A stretch of DNA of 59,183 nucleotides from Deltaproteobacteria bacterium (GTDB lineage: Bacteria > Myxococcota_A > Polyangia > JAAYKL01), in the NCBI GenBank assembly GCA_030595125.1, contig JAUVDV010000028.1, positions 1 to 59,183 of the forward strand. The letters are read 5' to 3'. The notes beneath the pieces are model-generated. The model was not told the origin of the DNA. It saw only the letters and a program-made list of their open reading frames with translations, and made no database searches. Both the position numbers and the translations under genes were made by a program. Below are positions 45,576-54,427 of the stretch, piece by piece; the first letter of the stretch is position 1; every line of letters starts with the position of its first letter.

Positions 45576-46129
45576 CGGGCGGGTCCGGCTCCGAGGAGGT
45601 CAATTGCCCGGCGGCGCAGCTGCTTGTCATCGATTCCCGTGATCCACGCTGCGGCTCCGGCTTCCCGAGACTTCTTTTCAATTTCGGCGTCTCCACCGTA
45701 GACCGCCACGGGAACCCTGCTCTCACTCGTTGCGATTCTCTCGACCACGTGCATCATGGCGGGATCACAGATGCCGTTCACCAGGACCAGGGACGGCGCC
45801 TGCTTGCCGATAGCCAGAAGAGCGTCCATATGATCCCGAAAAATTTCCAGATCCACGTCTTGCGAAAGTACGCGCGTTATTTCCTTTGACGAGCCTTCCA
45901 TGCTGTCGATGACAATGACGCGGGGTCGGGTTGAGCGGAAATTTACGGGGACCGGATATCCGAACTTGTTGAGGAACTCCAGGATATCTCCCCGACGAAA
46001 CCGCAGATGGCGGCCCGGCGTGCGAAAGTAATTGATCTCACCTCGGTTGACCCAGTTATGGATGGTCTTGAGATCGGTTGAACAAATTTTGGCTACTTGA
46101 GGAGCGGTGAACAGGTCGTCTGCGTACAT
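45572..46129 (-). CDS. Excisionase-type HTH protein with C-terminal receiver-like domain
   Basis: A 185-residue protein. Residues about 6-60 match the MerR/excisionase HTH: FTAPQVAKICSTDLKTIHNWVNRGEI, FRTPGRHLRFRRGDILEFL (split). Residues 68-180 have a receiver-like alternation (PRVIVIDSMEG, PSLVLVNGICDP, GAAAWITG), but the phosphorylation Asp position is Asn (VNG), so it is probably not phosphorylated. Predicted DNA-binding regulator. Its stop shares bases with the patatin stop. Confidence 0.8.
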   Translation of the reverse strand: MYADDLFTAPQVAKICSTDLKTIHNWVNRGEINYFRTPGRHLRFRRGDILEFLNKFGYPVPVNFRSTRPRVIVIDSMEGSSKEITRVLSQDVDLEIFRDHMDALLAIGKQAPSLVLVNGICDPAMMHVVERIATSESRVPVAVYGGDAEIEKKSREAGAAAWITGIDDKQLRRRAIDLLGAGPAR

Positions 46130-46268
46130 GATTTTCTCCAGGTAGAATGTGAAACAGCGTGTTGAGCTTGTAGTTCAGCTTCGTTTTGTCACCCTCACAT
46201 GTATCATGAAATGGAATTTATGGAAGTGTTTGCATTTTCACATCTGAAGGGGACGGGATGGGGTCTTG

Positions 46269-46352
46269 TACCGAGGGCCGGAATCGAACCGGCACGGATT
46301 TACATCCGAGGGATTTTAAGTCCCTTGCGTCTACCAATTCCGCCACCCCGGT
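46269..46352 (-). tRNA. tRNA-Leu (TAA)
   Basis: Class II tRNA of 84 bases. Acceptor ACCGGGG pairs with CCTCGGT (one G-T); anticodon loop CTTAAAA gives TAA. Long variable arm CGGATGTAAATCCG, T arm GCCGGTTCGATTCCGGC. No encoded CCA. Confidence 0.94.
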
Positions 46353-46363
46353 GAAGTGTTGAC

Positions 46364-48136
46364 CTAGAAGTGAAAATGAAGCTGGAGCCACATGTCGAAG
46401 TTATGAGCCCACGTGTCGGTTCCCAGGCCAACAAAATCGTACATGATCTCAAATCCGACATCGATGTTCTTGTGGATTCCGTACAGGATGCCAGGCCCTA
46501 ACCCGAGGGCCTGCATGCCCGAGGCGCGCTGCCGGTTTACCTGTTGCGTGTCGCCTTCGTCATCCTTACCGGTGAGCGACATCGAGTGGTACGTTGCGCC
46601 GTAGAAATTGAACTCGAGACGGGCGTAGAGTCGCAAACCCTGGTCCTCGGCCAGCTGGCCGTGCTCGTCCACCACCTGACCCTGGCTGAACAACTCCCCG
46701 TTGCCCCAGTAAAAGACCGAACCGGTGAGGCCCCACATGGGGCCGTATACCTTGGATTGATCTGGAATGGACGCTCCCAATCCGGCTATTCTCATTTTGT
46801 CGCTGCTGATATTTTGCATCCGCATCCACAGACCTGCGCGCAGCCAATCCAGGATGAAGTACCCGACGCCAAACCTGACGAACATCCAACTCGGCGAAAC
46901 ACCTGTCGCCAGTGAGATTCCGTTGCCGTCTGCGGCCAGACAGCTGTCGTTGCCGCACAATCCATTTTCGTCCCGGCCGCCGACAATTCCGAAGCCCATA
47001 CCCATACCGGCCCAGATCGAGATGCCGATGGCGCCGATCTCGCCGTCATCGTCTTCTTCGCCGCCCTCACCCGCCACGCAGTATCCATCCTGGCAAATCT
47101 TTGAGCCGATGCAGTCTTCCTCGGTAACACAGGGGATATCATGGCAGTGGGGATCCCATGGAGGGCACGGCGCTGCGTCGTCCGGATTACATACTTCGTG
47201 GGGAGCCATACCCGGAAGGTTGGGTTGTTGACCCACAAAAGCCGCCTGGTCGACCATCTTGATCTCGATGGGGTTGTCGACGGTGCCCTCGTTCGCAATG
47301 ATGGATCCATCTCCCCCGATGATCTGGATGTAATAATAGATGGCGCTTGGATCGAGCAAGGCGATGGCGTCACACCCGATGAGGACTCCGTACATGTCGC
47401 CGTTCTTTTGCATGTCCGCCATCTGGTAGTTTCGATCGGAGGGGAGCCGAAAGTAGAACCTCACGCCCTGCATCGCCACCATAGGGTTTGAAGCCACGTA
47501 GATACCGAAGGGGAACATTCGCTTGGCCTGTGTGACCCGCTCGTGCTTCATGACCCAGAAGCCCCCCGGACCCACAACGACTCCACCCCCCTGGCCGACC
47601 TGGGCGGGACCGGTAATTCCCATGCGCTCGCGAACCATGTCGAAGGTGGTTTGAATGGTTTCGTTGAGAAGATCCGCCTCGGGCTTCACGGTGGGATCTA
47701 CGGAGAGAGCCATCTTCATGAAATCGGTGCCCTGGGGAACCTGCTGGAGATATCCCGCAAACAGCGAACCGAGGGCCATGTACACGCGGGCCAGCAACGG
47801 CCCCGTGACCTGATACTCGTCACACTTTGCAAATGCCTGCTCGAAGTACATCTGCGCCGAGGCAAGATCCAGACCCTTGACGGAACTCTTCCCGTTGACG
47901 ACGTGATCGATGATCTCTCGTTCCTTGATTGGGTCGAGGCCGGAGGCGGCCGCTGCAGGAGCCGCAGCCGGTGTCGCAGCCGGTGCGGCGGGAGGAGGAG
48001 GCGCAGGTGCCATCGTAGGCGGCGGTGGCGCCGGTACCTGAGCCGCTCCGTTGAGAGCGCCCAGCAGCAGAGTAGCTGCCAGCGTAACCGAGAGAATTCC
48101 TCTTGTGCAGAAGGTTGATACTTGGCGAAGCTTCAT
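46364..48136 (-). CDS. Outer-membrane beta-barrel protein with N-terminal helical region
   Basis: A 590-residue exported protein. Signal peptide (about 1-32), a Pro/Ala-rich linker, a helical TPR-like stretch (about 75-165, LDLASAQMYFEQAFAKCDEY), a beta-rich middle, a Cys-containing loop (residues about 315-360), then beta strands ending LQLHFHF with a terminal Phe, the BAM insertion signal. Start ATG 48136 has a GAGGAGCC ribosome site. No enzyme family recognised. Confidence 0.72.
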   Translation of the reverse strand: MKLRQVSTFCTRGILSVTLAATLLLGALNGAAQVPAPPPPTMAPAPPPPAAPAATPAAAPAAAASGLDPIKEREIIDHVVNGKSSVKGLDLASAQMYFEQAFAKCDEYQVTGPLLARVYMALGSLFAGYLQQVPQGTDFMKMALSVDPTVKPEADLLNETIQTTFDMVRERMGITGPAQVGQGGGVVVGPGGFWVMKHERVTQAKRMFPFGIYVASNPMVAMQGVRFYFRLPSDRNYQMADMQKNGDMYGVLIGCDAIALLDPSAIYYYIQIIGGDGSIIANEGTVDNPIEIKMVDQAAFVGQQPNLPGMAPHEVCNPDDAAPCPPWDPHCHDIPCVTEEDCIGSKICQDGYCVAGEGGEEDDDGEIGAIGISIWAGMGMGFGIVGGRDENGLCGNDSCLAADGNGISLATGVSPSWMFVRFGVGYFILDWLRAGLWMRMQNISSDKMRIAGLGASIPDQSKVYGPMWGLTGSVFYWGNGELFSQGQVVDEHGQLAEDQGLRLYARLEFNFYGATYHSMSLTGKDDEGDTQQVNRQRASGMQALGLGPGILYGIHKNIDVGFEIMYDFVGLGTDTWAHNFDMWLQLHFHF

Positions 48137-48178
48137 GAACCTGGCTCCTCGATTTCTGTGGTTTCCTAAATCAAACGT

Positions 48179-48207
48179 CATTTAAGAAACTATTTTTCGA
48201 ACGTCAA
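48179..48207 (-). promoter_or_regulatory. Promoter of the beta-barrel gene
   Basis: On minus: TTGACG (48202-48207), 17-bp spacer, TAAATG (48179-48184), about 43 bp before the ATG. The rest of the 157-bp gap shows nothing else. Confidence 0.6.
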
Positions 48208-48293
48208 ATACCCATTTGAAAACTGTTCTTATATACACACCCATTGGAGTTGGAGGCAAGCCCAACGGGTTGAATCATTTCTTGTCCGTTTTT

Positions 48294-49682
48294 TCAGTCT
48301 CCGCCTCTGCCCTTACCACGATGTCGACCGATCTTGGCGTCGAGCGCCTCCGCCTGTAGCTGCAGGAAGAGCAGGGATGCCTGTACCTGGGATTCGGTCA
48401 GGGGAAGCTTGAACTCGATGCGATCGCTTTTGGCATTGATCTCGAGCTTGTCGAAGATATGACCCAGCCCGGCCATGGCCATGAACGGATCCGAACCCGC
48501 CCGGATCACCATGTGGCGCCACATTTTCTCTACAGCGGCGACCTCTTCCGGTGTTCCGTCGAATCGAATCACGCCCTGCAACCTTATGGGATCGCTGAAG
48601 AAAGCCTTCACGATCGCCCATCTGAACTTGACGGGAAGCTCGTGCCCCATGCTGAGGCCCACCGCCTTGGGATCGTTCGTCGCGATGAGCGCGGCCGGCC
48701 AGTGACCTTCGGGATCGGGACCGAGGTTGGAGCGGACGAGGGCGGTGAATTTGGGTGTGTCTGCGCCCGGCTCGACTTCATTTCCGGGCGTCATGCAGGC
48801 AACTTGCGCGGGCCAGTCGGGGAAGCTCGGCGATACCGGTTGTTTGATCGGAGAAGCATCCGGCAGGCCCGCATCTACAAAATGAGCGGGGGGTTCGTGG
48901 GTGACGGCCAGCACACGGCCCGAGCCGACCAGATGCCATCGATAGGTTCCCGGTATCGCGCCCTCGTAACCCGCCTCGGTCTTTGTCCAGGAGAAACCGC
49001 GCTCCTTGCCCCTGTTCTTTTCCAGACGCCGCCGAAGGTTTTCCTCGCCGGAATTGTATGTTGCGATCACCCGGTATGATTTCCAGTCGGCGAAGTCATC
49101 GGCGGTGACAAGAAATCCATCCACCTCCGTGTAAGGGTCCACCCCGGTCGCTCCGGCCATATCCTTGTACAGGCTGAACGAACCGAGGGTTCTGGCCAAC
49201 CCGCTTTCGAAAACGGTGTTGTTGAACGAAGACATGGACACCCATAGAACCCACGATGGATCTTTCTTTGCGAAGGGAAAGACATCGTGGAAACAGATAC
49301 CGCTTCCCGTGCCCACACCCCCGTCCCCGGCAAGGGCGGCCACTGCGGTCGGTCCCCCGTCGGATGCCGCGGCAGCCACGACACCGGCGTCCGAAGCGCG
49401 GATTTCTCCGGGCAACTCGATGGCTGTGATGCTCGTCTCATCGTCTGTTTCGGGCTTCGGAATTTCCTCGGGCTTCGGAATTTCCTCGGGCTCACCAGCC
49501 GGCATTTCCTCCGGTATGGCGGCGGGCTCCCTGGAAGTTGCTGGCTTCCCGGGCGCCATCTCGATCACCTCCAGATCAATCGCATAATCGGATACCTCCT
49601 GATAGTCCGGGCGTCCAAGCAGAAGAACCAGGATGTGGACCAGCAAGGATATCGGCAACGCCATGGCGAGCCTGCGCCACAT
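48294..49682 (-). CDS. Membrane-anchored protein with TonB-like N-terminus, unknown function
   Basis: A 462-residue protein. One TM at about residues 7-23 (ALPISLLVHILVLLLG), then a Pro/Glu-rich linker containing the repeat EEIPKPEEIPKPE, as in TonB-like periplasm-spanning proteins; but no TonB C-terminal domain is visible. The rest (about 125-455) is an unrecognised periplasmic domain. Lies after the M20 peptidase gene, 17 bp apart. Confidence 0.65.
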   Translation of the reverse strand: MWRRLAMALPISLLVHILVLLLGRPDYQEVSDYAIDLEVIEMAPGKPATSREPAAIPEEMPAGEPEEIPKPEEIPKPETDDETSITAIELPGEIRASDAGVVAAAASDGGPTAVAALAGDGGVGTGSGICFHDVFPFAKKDPSWVLWVSMSSFNNTVFESGLARTLGSFSLYKDMAGATGVDPYTEVDGFLVTADDFADWKSYRVIATYNSGEENLRRRLEKNRGKERGFSWTKTEAGYEGAIPGTYRWHLVGSGRVLAVTHEPPAHFVDAGLPDASPIKQPVSPSFPDWPAQVACMTPGNEVEPGADTPKFTALVRSNLGPDPEGHWPAALIATNDPKAVGLSMGHELPVKFRWAIVKAFFSDPIRLQGVIRFDGTPEEVAAVEKMWRHMVIRAGSDPFMAMAGLGHIFDKLEINAKSDRIEFKLPLTESQVQASLLFLQLQAEALDAKIGRHRGKGRGGD

Positions 49683-49699
49683 GAGGCTGTTTTGCCTTC

Positions 49700-50941
49700 C
49701 TACCCGGCCATGACGATGTGGGCGATCACCTTGGCGTCACCAAGGATATTATTGATGTTGGCGTTCTCATTGGGAGTGTGCATGGTCTCCTCCATCTTCG
49801 ACCATACGACGCATGGCAGGCCCTTTCTGCGGAGGTAGGCCGCGACGGTTCCCCCGCCGATCCCGACGGGTTTGGCGTCCACCCCGTAAATCTCCTTGAC
49901 GGCGTCCCGGACCAGACCGACGACCGGAGCGTCTTCCGGCGTTGTGGGCGCAGCCTCTTCCTTTTGCTCGAAGGTCATGTTCACCTTTACCCCGAACTCC
50001 TTCTCTACCTCCACGCAGACCCCGCCGATGGTGTCGATCACGTCGTCGAGCGAGTATCTGGGCAGGAGCCTGCAGTCCAGGAAGAAGACATCATCGCCGG
50101 GGATGATATTGACCGCGCCCACGTTGTTCTCCTTCTTGGTGGGCTCGAAGGTGCTTTCGGGCGGCGAGAAGACGGGATCCTTGTCCGCAAACTTCTCGTG
50201 GAGTATCGCGTCGAGGCGAACGATCAAATGTGCGCCGGCGCGCATGGCGTTGACGCCGTGCGCGGGCATGGAACCGTGGCATTGTTTGCCCTCGATCTTG
50301 AACTTGGCCCAGATGATGCCCTTCTCTGCGACCTCGATCTCACTTCCGTCGGGGGCTCCCCCATCGGGCACCACGATGATGTCCTCGGGGATGAAGGGGT
50401 TGGCATTCTCGAGCACGTACTGGATGCCGTACTCGGAGCCGCATTCCTCGTCGGCAACGAAGAGGAGCGCCAGATCGTGCGGGGGCACGGTCCCTGTCTC
50501 GAGCAAGGCACGGGCCACCAACACACCGCTCACCAGACCCTGCTGGTTGTCTTCTACTCCGCGACCGTAAATCACATCCCCGTCCACCTTCAGTTTCCAG
50601 GGATCCGAATTCCATTTGTCCATGTCTCCAGGAGGTACGACATCCGTATGAGCCATAATCCAGGTGGTTTTCTCGCTGGAGTGTCCCTTGATTCTCGCGA
50701 TGAGGTTTGGTCGCACGCCGCCGGGTACGCGCTCGTCCGGCGCATTGATCTCCTCGAGATCTGTTATCCCGTGGTCGATGAGGTATTTCTTGAGAACCTC
50801 CACTTTTCGCGCTTCGCCGGTCTGTTCCGCCGGCGCATCGTATTCGGGGCTAAGGGCCGGAATGGCGGTGATCTCAGTCTCGAGTTCGATAATATCTTCG
50901 CGATATGTGTCGATTTTTTTGACGATTTCAGAAAAGTTCAC
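49700..50941 (-). CDS. M20-family metallopeptidase (ArgE/DapE/CPG2-like)
   Basis: A 413-residue zinc-dependent amidohydrolase. The first metal site is MAHTDVVPPGD; YGRGVEDNQQG holds the bridging Asp, and VADEECGSEYG carries the catalytic Glu. DVFFLDCRLLPRY and GGGTVAAYLRRKGLPCVVW follow. Substrate may be a dipeptide or acyl amino acid. GTG 50941 is chosen for its AAAGGAGGG ribosome site. Confidence 0.9.
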   Translation of the reverse strand: MNFSEIVKKIDTYREDIIELETEITAIPALSPEYDAPAEQTGEARKVEVLKKYLIDHGITDLEEINAPDERVPGGVRPNLIARIKGHSSEKTTWIMAHTDVVPPGDMDKWNSDPWKLKVDGDVIYGRGVEDNQQGLVSGVLVARALLETGTVPPHDLALLFVADEECGSEYGIQYVLENANPFIPEDIIVVPDGGAPDGSEIEVAEKGIIWAKFKIEGKQCHGSMPAHGVNAMRAGAHLIVRLDAILHEKFADKDPVFSPPESTFEPTKKENNVGAVNIIPGDDVFFLDCRLLPRYSLDDVIDTIGGVCVEVEKEFGVKVNMTFEQKEEAAPTTPEDAPVVGLVRDAVKEIYGVDAKPVGIGGGTVAAYLRRKGLPCVVWSKMEETMHTPNENANINNILGDAKVIAHIVMAG

Positions 50942-51042
50942 GAGGTGCCCTCCTTTGGCTACCCCCCAAATACGCAACGATAATAGTGGCCCATGAAGCC
51001 CCGGTCAAACACAAGTGTTTCAGAAGAAGCATTTAAAAGCTC

Positions 51043-51071
51043 TTGACACGGCGACGATCGGATAAGATAAA
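51043..51071 (+). promoter_or_regulatory. Promoter of tRNA-Leu (GAG)
   Basis: TTGACA (51043-51048), 17-bp spacer and GATAAA (51066-51071), about 53 bp before the tRNA 5' end. Confidence 0.65.
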
Positions 51072-51124
51072 TCGCTGCGATTCCACAGGACAACAAAGGC
51101 CTGTGCGAGTTCTTTTTCAATACT

Positions 51125-51209
51125 GCGCGGATGGCGGAACTTGGTAGACGCGCTAGGTTGAGGGCCTAGTGAGGGCAACCTCATGGGGGTTCGAGTCCCC
51201 CTCCGCGCA
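51125..51209 (+). tRNA. tRNA-Leu (GAG)
   Basis: Class II tRNA of 85 bases. Acceptor GCGCGGA pairs with TCCGCGC; anticodon stem CTAGG/CCTAG encloses TTGAGGG giving GAG. Variable arm GTGAGGGCAACCTCAT, T arm GGGGGTTCGAGTCCCCC. Confidence 0.96.
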
Positions 51210-51256
51210 CAAAGTCATTTCCTTTCCTTCTTTTCTCGGCAAAACTGTTTGAAGCG

Positions 51257-52057
51257 ATGAACGACGAGCGACAACCGGCGAAAACCGCGTCCATTTTACG
51301 CTGGTTGACAGTGGGAGCTGCCAGCTACCTCGGATGGCTGATCGCGATGATCATGTTCATCATCATCTTTCCCTTCCTCGCCATTGCCGGACTTGTGGAC
51401 AGGAGCGGCAGCTACCAGGCTCTGCGCGGGGTTTTGGCGGGCTTCTTACGCTGGTTCTTCCTGGGGTATCTATCATTCATCCGACTCCATCGATTCGCCG
51501 AGATCCCGCCCCGGGAGATGATCGACGGGACGGCGCCCTGCGTTTTTGTGGCGAATCACAGATCCTGGCTGGACGCGATCCTTGCCATATCGGTCTTCCC
51601 GAACGTGCGGTTGCCGGTCAAGTCGTCGTACATGAAAGTGCCTCTGATCGGTCTGGCCATTCGCTGGATGGGCTGTATACCGATGGATAGAACTTCAAAT
51701 GAGTCCATCGTCGCGGGTATCGCGCAGTGTCGCCACGCCCTTGCGCACGGCAGCTCTCTTTTCGTTTTTCCGGAGAACACCCGCGCCAGAAGAGGAAAGA
51801 TGCTCGCATTTTCGGACGTGTTCTTCCGCGTGGCCCTCGAAGCGAACGTTCCCGTAGTCCCGGTGCTCCTGCACTCGGATATCCCGTACCTCTCACCGGA
51901 AGAGGGAAGCATGTTGACCTTCGCTCGCGCTACGTGGAGGATCCGGGTGTTTGATCCGTTGCCTCGGGATAAAAGGGACAGGGCGTCGGATCTCTCGAGG
52001 ATGGCGAAACGGATGATGACCGCAGGCCTGGCCGATCTCTCCGACGATCGACCCTGA
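51257..52057 (+). CDS. 1-acyl-sn-glycerol-3-phosphate acyltransferase (PlsC-like)
   Basis: A 266-residue membrane acyltransferase that adds the second acyl chain during phospholipid synthesis, or a related lipid. Two N-terminal hydrophobic segments (about 15-45 and 60-75), the catalytic NHRSWLD (HxxxxD, about residue 95), and FPENTRARRG (about 172) for glycerophosphate binding. Next to fabZ, consistent with a lipid function. Confidence 0.88.
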   Translation: MNDERQPAKTASILRWLTVGAASYLGWLIAMIMFIIIFPFLAIAGLVDRSGSYQALRGVLAGFLRWFFLGYLSFIRLHRFAEIPPREMIDGTAPCVFVANHRSWLDAILAISVFPNVRLPVKSSYMKVPLIGLAIRWMGCIPMDRTSNESIVAGIAQCRHALAHGSSLFVFPENTRARRGKMLAFSDVFFRVALEANVPVVPVLLHSDIPYLSPEEGSMLTFARATWRIRVFDPLPRDKRDRASDLSRMAKRMMTAGLADLSDDRP

Positions 52058-52084
52058 GGTTTCAAACGGAAAAGGAGACGAGAA

Positions 52085-52537
52085 ATGAGCAGAGTCGATG
52101 TGGGCCGCCAGGAGATCATGCAGATCCTGCCTCACCGGGATCCGTTTCTGTTTGTGGACCGGGTGCTTGAACTCCAGGTGGATGAGCAGGTGCTCGCGCA
52201 GCGCGAACTGCGCGAGGATGAACCGCATTTTTCCGGGCACTTTCCAGGTCGCGCGATAATGCCCGGAGTTCTTATAACCGAGGCCCTTGCGCAGACCAGC
52301 GGACTGTTGCTGGCGCTCTCGGCCATGGAGCGGGGGGAGCGGCCACAGGGTGATATCTTCTATCTGGCTCGCGCCGATATGAAGTGGACCGAGCCGGTCA
52401 CCCCCGGAGAAACACTGTTGCTCGAGGCGCGCCTGCAGCGAAATCTCGGCCCCCTCACCGCGTTCAGGGTCAGGGCGTACACCCGCAAGAAGGACGTCGC
52501 GTCCGGCAACCTTACCCTCGCCCGGGTCGAGGCCTGA
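52085..52537 (+). CDS. fabZ: 3-hydroxyacyl-[ACP] dehydratase FabZ
   Basis: Dehydrates 3-hydroxyacyl-ACP in fatty acid elongation. The 150-residue hot-dog protein has LPHRDPFLFVDRV, the catalytic His in HFPGRAIMPGVL, and the catalytic Glu in ITEALAQ. Ribosome site AAAAGGAGA. The NusG-like gene starts 5 bp downstream. Confidence 0.93.
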   Translation: MSRVDVGRQEIMQILPHRDPFLFVDRVLELQVDEQVLAQRELREDEPHFSGHFPGRAIMPGVLITEALAQTSGLLLALSAMERGERPQGDIFYLARADMKWTEPVTPGETLLLEARLQRNLGPLTAFRVRAYTRKKDVASGNLTLARVEA

Positions 52538-52541
52538 GGGC

Positions 52542-53054
52542 TTGGACTCTGTTGCCTGGTACGCCGTTCACGTTCGCTCCAATCAGGAGCGCGTGGCGGC
52601 CGATCACATCCGCGCCGCCGGAGTGGAGGTCTTTCTGCCCACATACCGTGCGCCGTCCCTGAGGACCGATCGAAAGGTGATCCTCGACCGTCCGCTCTTT
52701 TCCGGATACCTGTTCGTGCGCCTGGCGGAACGGCAACCCGAAAGAGTCGATGTCCTGCGGGCTCCGGGAGTTGTCCGCATAGTCGGATTCGGCGGCGCGG
52801 CGGTCCCGGTTCCGGATGAAACGATGAAGAGCCTAAAGATCCTGGTGGGAGGCGCCTCCGAGCAGGCTCGTCCCCATCCGCTCGTTCAGGCGGGGCGCAG
52901 GGTAGTTGTCATGGATGGGCCGTTCACCGGCGCGATCGGTGTGATCCACGATTCGGCCGATCGCCAGCATCGCCTGGTGGTCGAGGTGGAGTTTCTCGGA
53001 CGCGCCGTCGCCGTTCCCATCGAACCCGATCAGGTCAAACTATTGTTCGACTGA
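52542..53054 (+). CDS. NusG-family transcription antiterminator paralogue (UpxY/RfaH-like)
   Basis: A 170-residue protein: NGN domain (WYAVHVRSNQERVAADHI, FLPTYRAP, PLFSGYLFVRL) and a C-terminal KOW motif (GRRVVVMDGPFTGAIGVIHDS). It lacks the acidic insert and ribosomal-operon context of housekeeping NusG (secE-nusG-rplK), so it is probably a specialised paralogue. TTG start, coupled to fabZ. Confidence 0.87.
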   Translation: MDSVAWYAVHVRSNQERVAADHIRAAGVEVFLPTYRAPSLRTDRKVILDRPLFSGYLFVRLAERQPERVDVLRAPGVVRIVGFGGAAVPVPDETMKSLKILVGGASEQARPHPLVQAGRRVVVMDGPFTGAIGVIHDSADRQHRLVVEVEFLGRAVAVPIEPDQVKLLFD

Positions 53055-53067
53055 TCCCGTTCTGGCA

Positions 53068-53131
53068 AAGTTTTCTGTATACAAGAAACTTTGCAGCATG
53101 TTAACGTAAGGTTCATGTATACAAGAAACTT
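53068..53131 (+). promoter_or_regulatory. Paired direct repeats forming a candidate operator of the ATPase gene
   Basis: TGTATACAAGAAACTT occurs at 53076-53091 and 53116-53131, exactly 40 bp apart. The first lies in an imperfect palindrome centred on GTATAC (53068-53091); the second overlaps the ATPase start codon. Confidence 0.5.
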
Positions 53132-54356
53132 GTACATCGACAAAATCCAGCCGTTTATCGACAAACCGGTGATCAAAATCATCACCGGAATGCGACGAGT
53201 GGGAAAGAGTTGCTTCTTGAAGCTACTCGAAGAATCGCTCCTCGCCAAAAATGTTCCTGAAAACTCCATCATCCTCATCAACCTGGACAGAATCGAGTCC
53301 GAGTCATTGTTGCATTACAAATCACTGTATCGCCACATCAAAGACAAAACGCCCCAGACCGGAAAAACATACATTTTGATCGACGAGGTTCAGGAATGTG
53401 AGGGGTGGGAACGAGCCGTCGAATCACTGTTTACCGACTCGAGATATGACATCTACATTACCGGCTCGAATGCACAAATGTTGTCGTCGGAGCTCGCAAC
53501 GAAACTGTCGGGACGGTATATCGAATTTCCAATATACTCTCTTGGTTTCTCGGAGTACCTCGAGTTCATGGAGCTATCGAGAGACGACGCGCAAAGTCAT
53601 TTTCAAAGGTTTTTGAGAACCGGCGGCATGCCGGCCCTTCACCATTTCGATCAGAACGACGAAATCATCTATCAGTACATCGAAAGCCTGTTCAATACGA
53701 TTCTGCTCAAGGACGTGATCAAACGTCACAGTTTGCGAAACGTGAGCCTGCTCGAAAACATCACCCGCTACACCTTCGACAATGTCGGCAACATTTTTTC
53801 ATCCAAGAAAATCGCGGACTACGTCAAATCACAACGTATGTCCGTTGGCGTGGAAACGGTGCAGAATTATCTATCCTACATTGTCGACACATACGCTCTT
53901 CACAAGGTACGGCGCTACGATATCAAGGGAAAGCGCCTGCTGGAGATTCACGAAAAGTACTACCTCGGAGACATCGGTTTGCGCCATGCGCTTCTCGGGT
54001 ATCGCGAAGGAGACATCGGTGGCTTCCTTGAAAATGTCGTCTATCTCGAGCTCCTCAGGCGAGGCTACTCAGTGCACATAGGAAAGCATGATAGCTTCGA
54101 AATCGACTTCGTGGCCGAACGGGCAGGTCAGAAGAAATACATTCAAGTCGCCTACCTCCTCGCAGAAAAATCCACCATCGAACGAGAACTGAGACCACTG
54201 CTCGCCATCAAGGACAACTACCCCAAACTCCTTGTGACCACTGACACTTTGTTCGGCGGCGACTTGCAGGGCGTTCAGAGATTGAACATCGTGGATTTCC
54301 TGCTTCTAAAGACCGAGGAGCCCGGCGAGTTCTACCGGGTCGGTGGTCTTGGGTAA
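53115..54356 (+). CDS. AAA+ ATPase with DUF4143 domain
   Basis: A 413-residue P-loop ATPase: Walker A GMRRVGKS (about residues 25-32), Walker B YILIDEVQE, sensor region YITGSNAQML, then DUF4143 with the late nuclease-like core (GFLENVVYLELLRRGY, EIDFVAERAGQKKYIQVAY). Its function in the family is unknown. The final 15 residues ([15 protein letters not shown]) are encoded by antisense reading of a truncated receiver gene, so the protein end has been rebuilt; a natural end near VDFLLL is expected. Confidence 0.87.
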   Translation: MYTRNLYIDKIQPFIDKPVIKIITGMRRVGKSCFLKLLEESLLAKNVPENSIILINLDRIESESLLHYKSLYRHIKDKTPQTGKTYILIDEVQECEGWERAVESLFTDSRYDIYITGSNAQMLSSELATKLSGRYIEFPIYSLGFSEYLEFMELSRDDAQSHFQRFLRTGGMPALHHFDQNDEIIYQYIESLFNTILLKDVIKRHSLRNVSLLENITRYTFDNVGNIFSSKKIADYVKSQRMSVGVETVQNYLSYIVDTYALHKVRRYDIKGKRLLEIHEKYYLGDIGLRHALLGYREGDIGGFLENVVYLELLRRGYSVHIGKHDSFEIDFVAERAGQKKYIQVAYLLAEKSTIERELRPLLAIKDNYPKLLVTTDTLFGGDLQGVQRLNIVDFLLLKTEEPGEFYRVGGLG

Positions 54357-54418
54357 AACGTGATCGATGGTCTCGGGGGGGTCGAGATTTTTCACGTTGG
54401 TTCCAGTGAGGATGATGA
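54306..54418 (-). pseudogene. Truncated 3' copy of a receiver (response regulator) gene
   Basis: Encodes the last 37 residues of a receiver ([18 protein letters not shown]... to the stop), identical in protein to the intact gene at 55258-55620. Over 114 bp the two DNAs differ at three positions, all synonymous third bases (ACT/ACC, TTA/TTG, GTA/GTG). No 5' part remains. Confidence 0.88.
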
Positions 54419-54427
54419 GATCCAGGA

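Noticed and set aside
49718-50983. Plus-strand open frame opposite the M20 peptidase
   Set aside because: No motifs; the minus-strand gene has all metal-site motifs and a good ribosome site.
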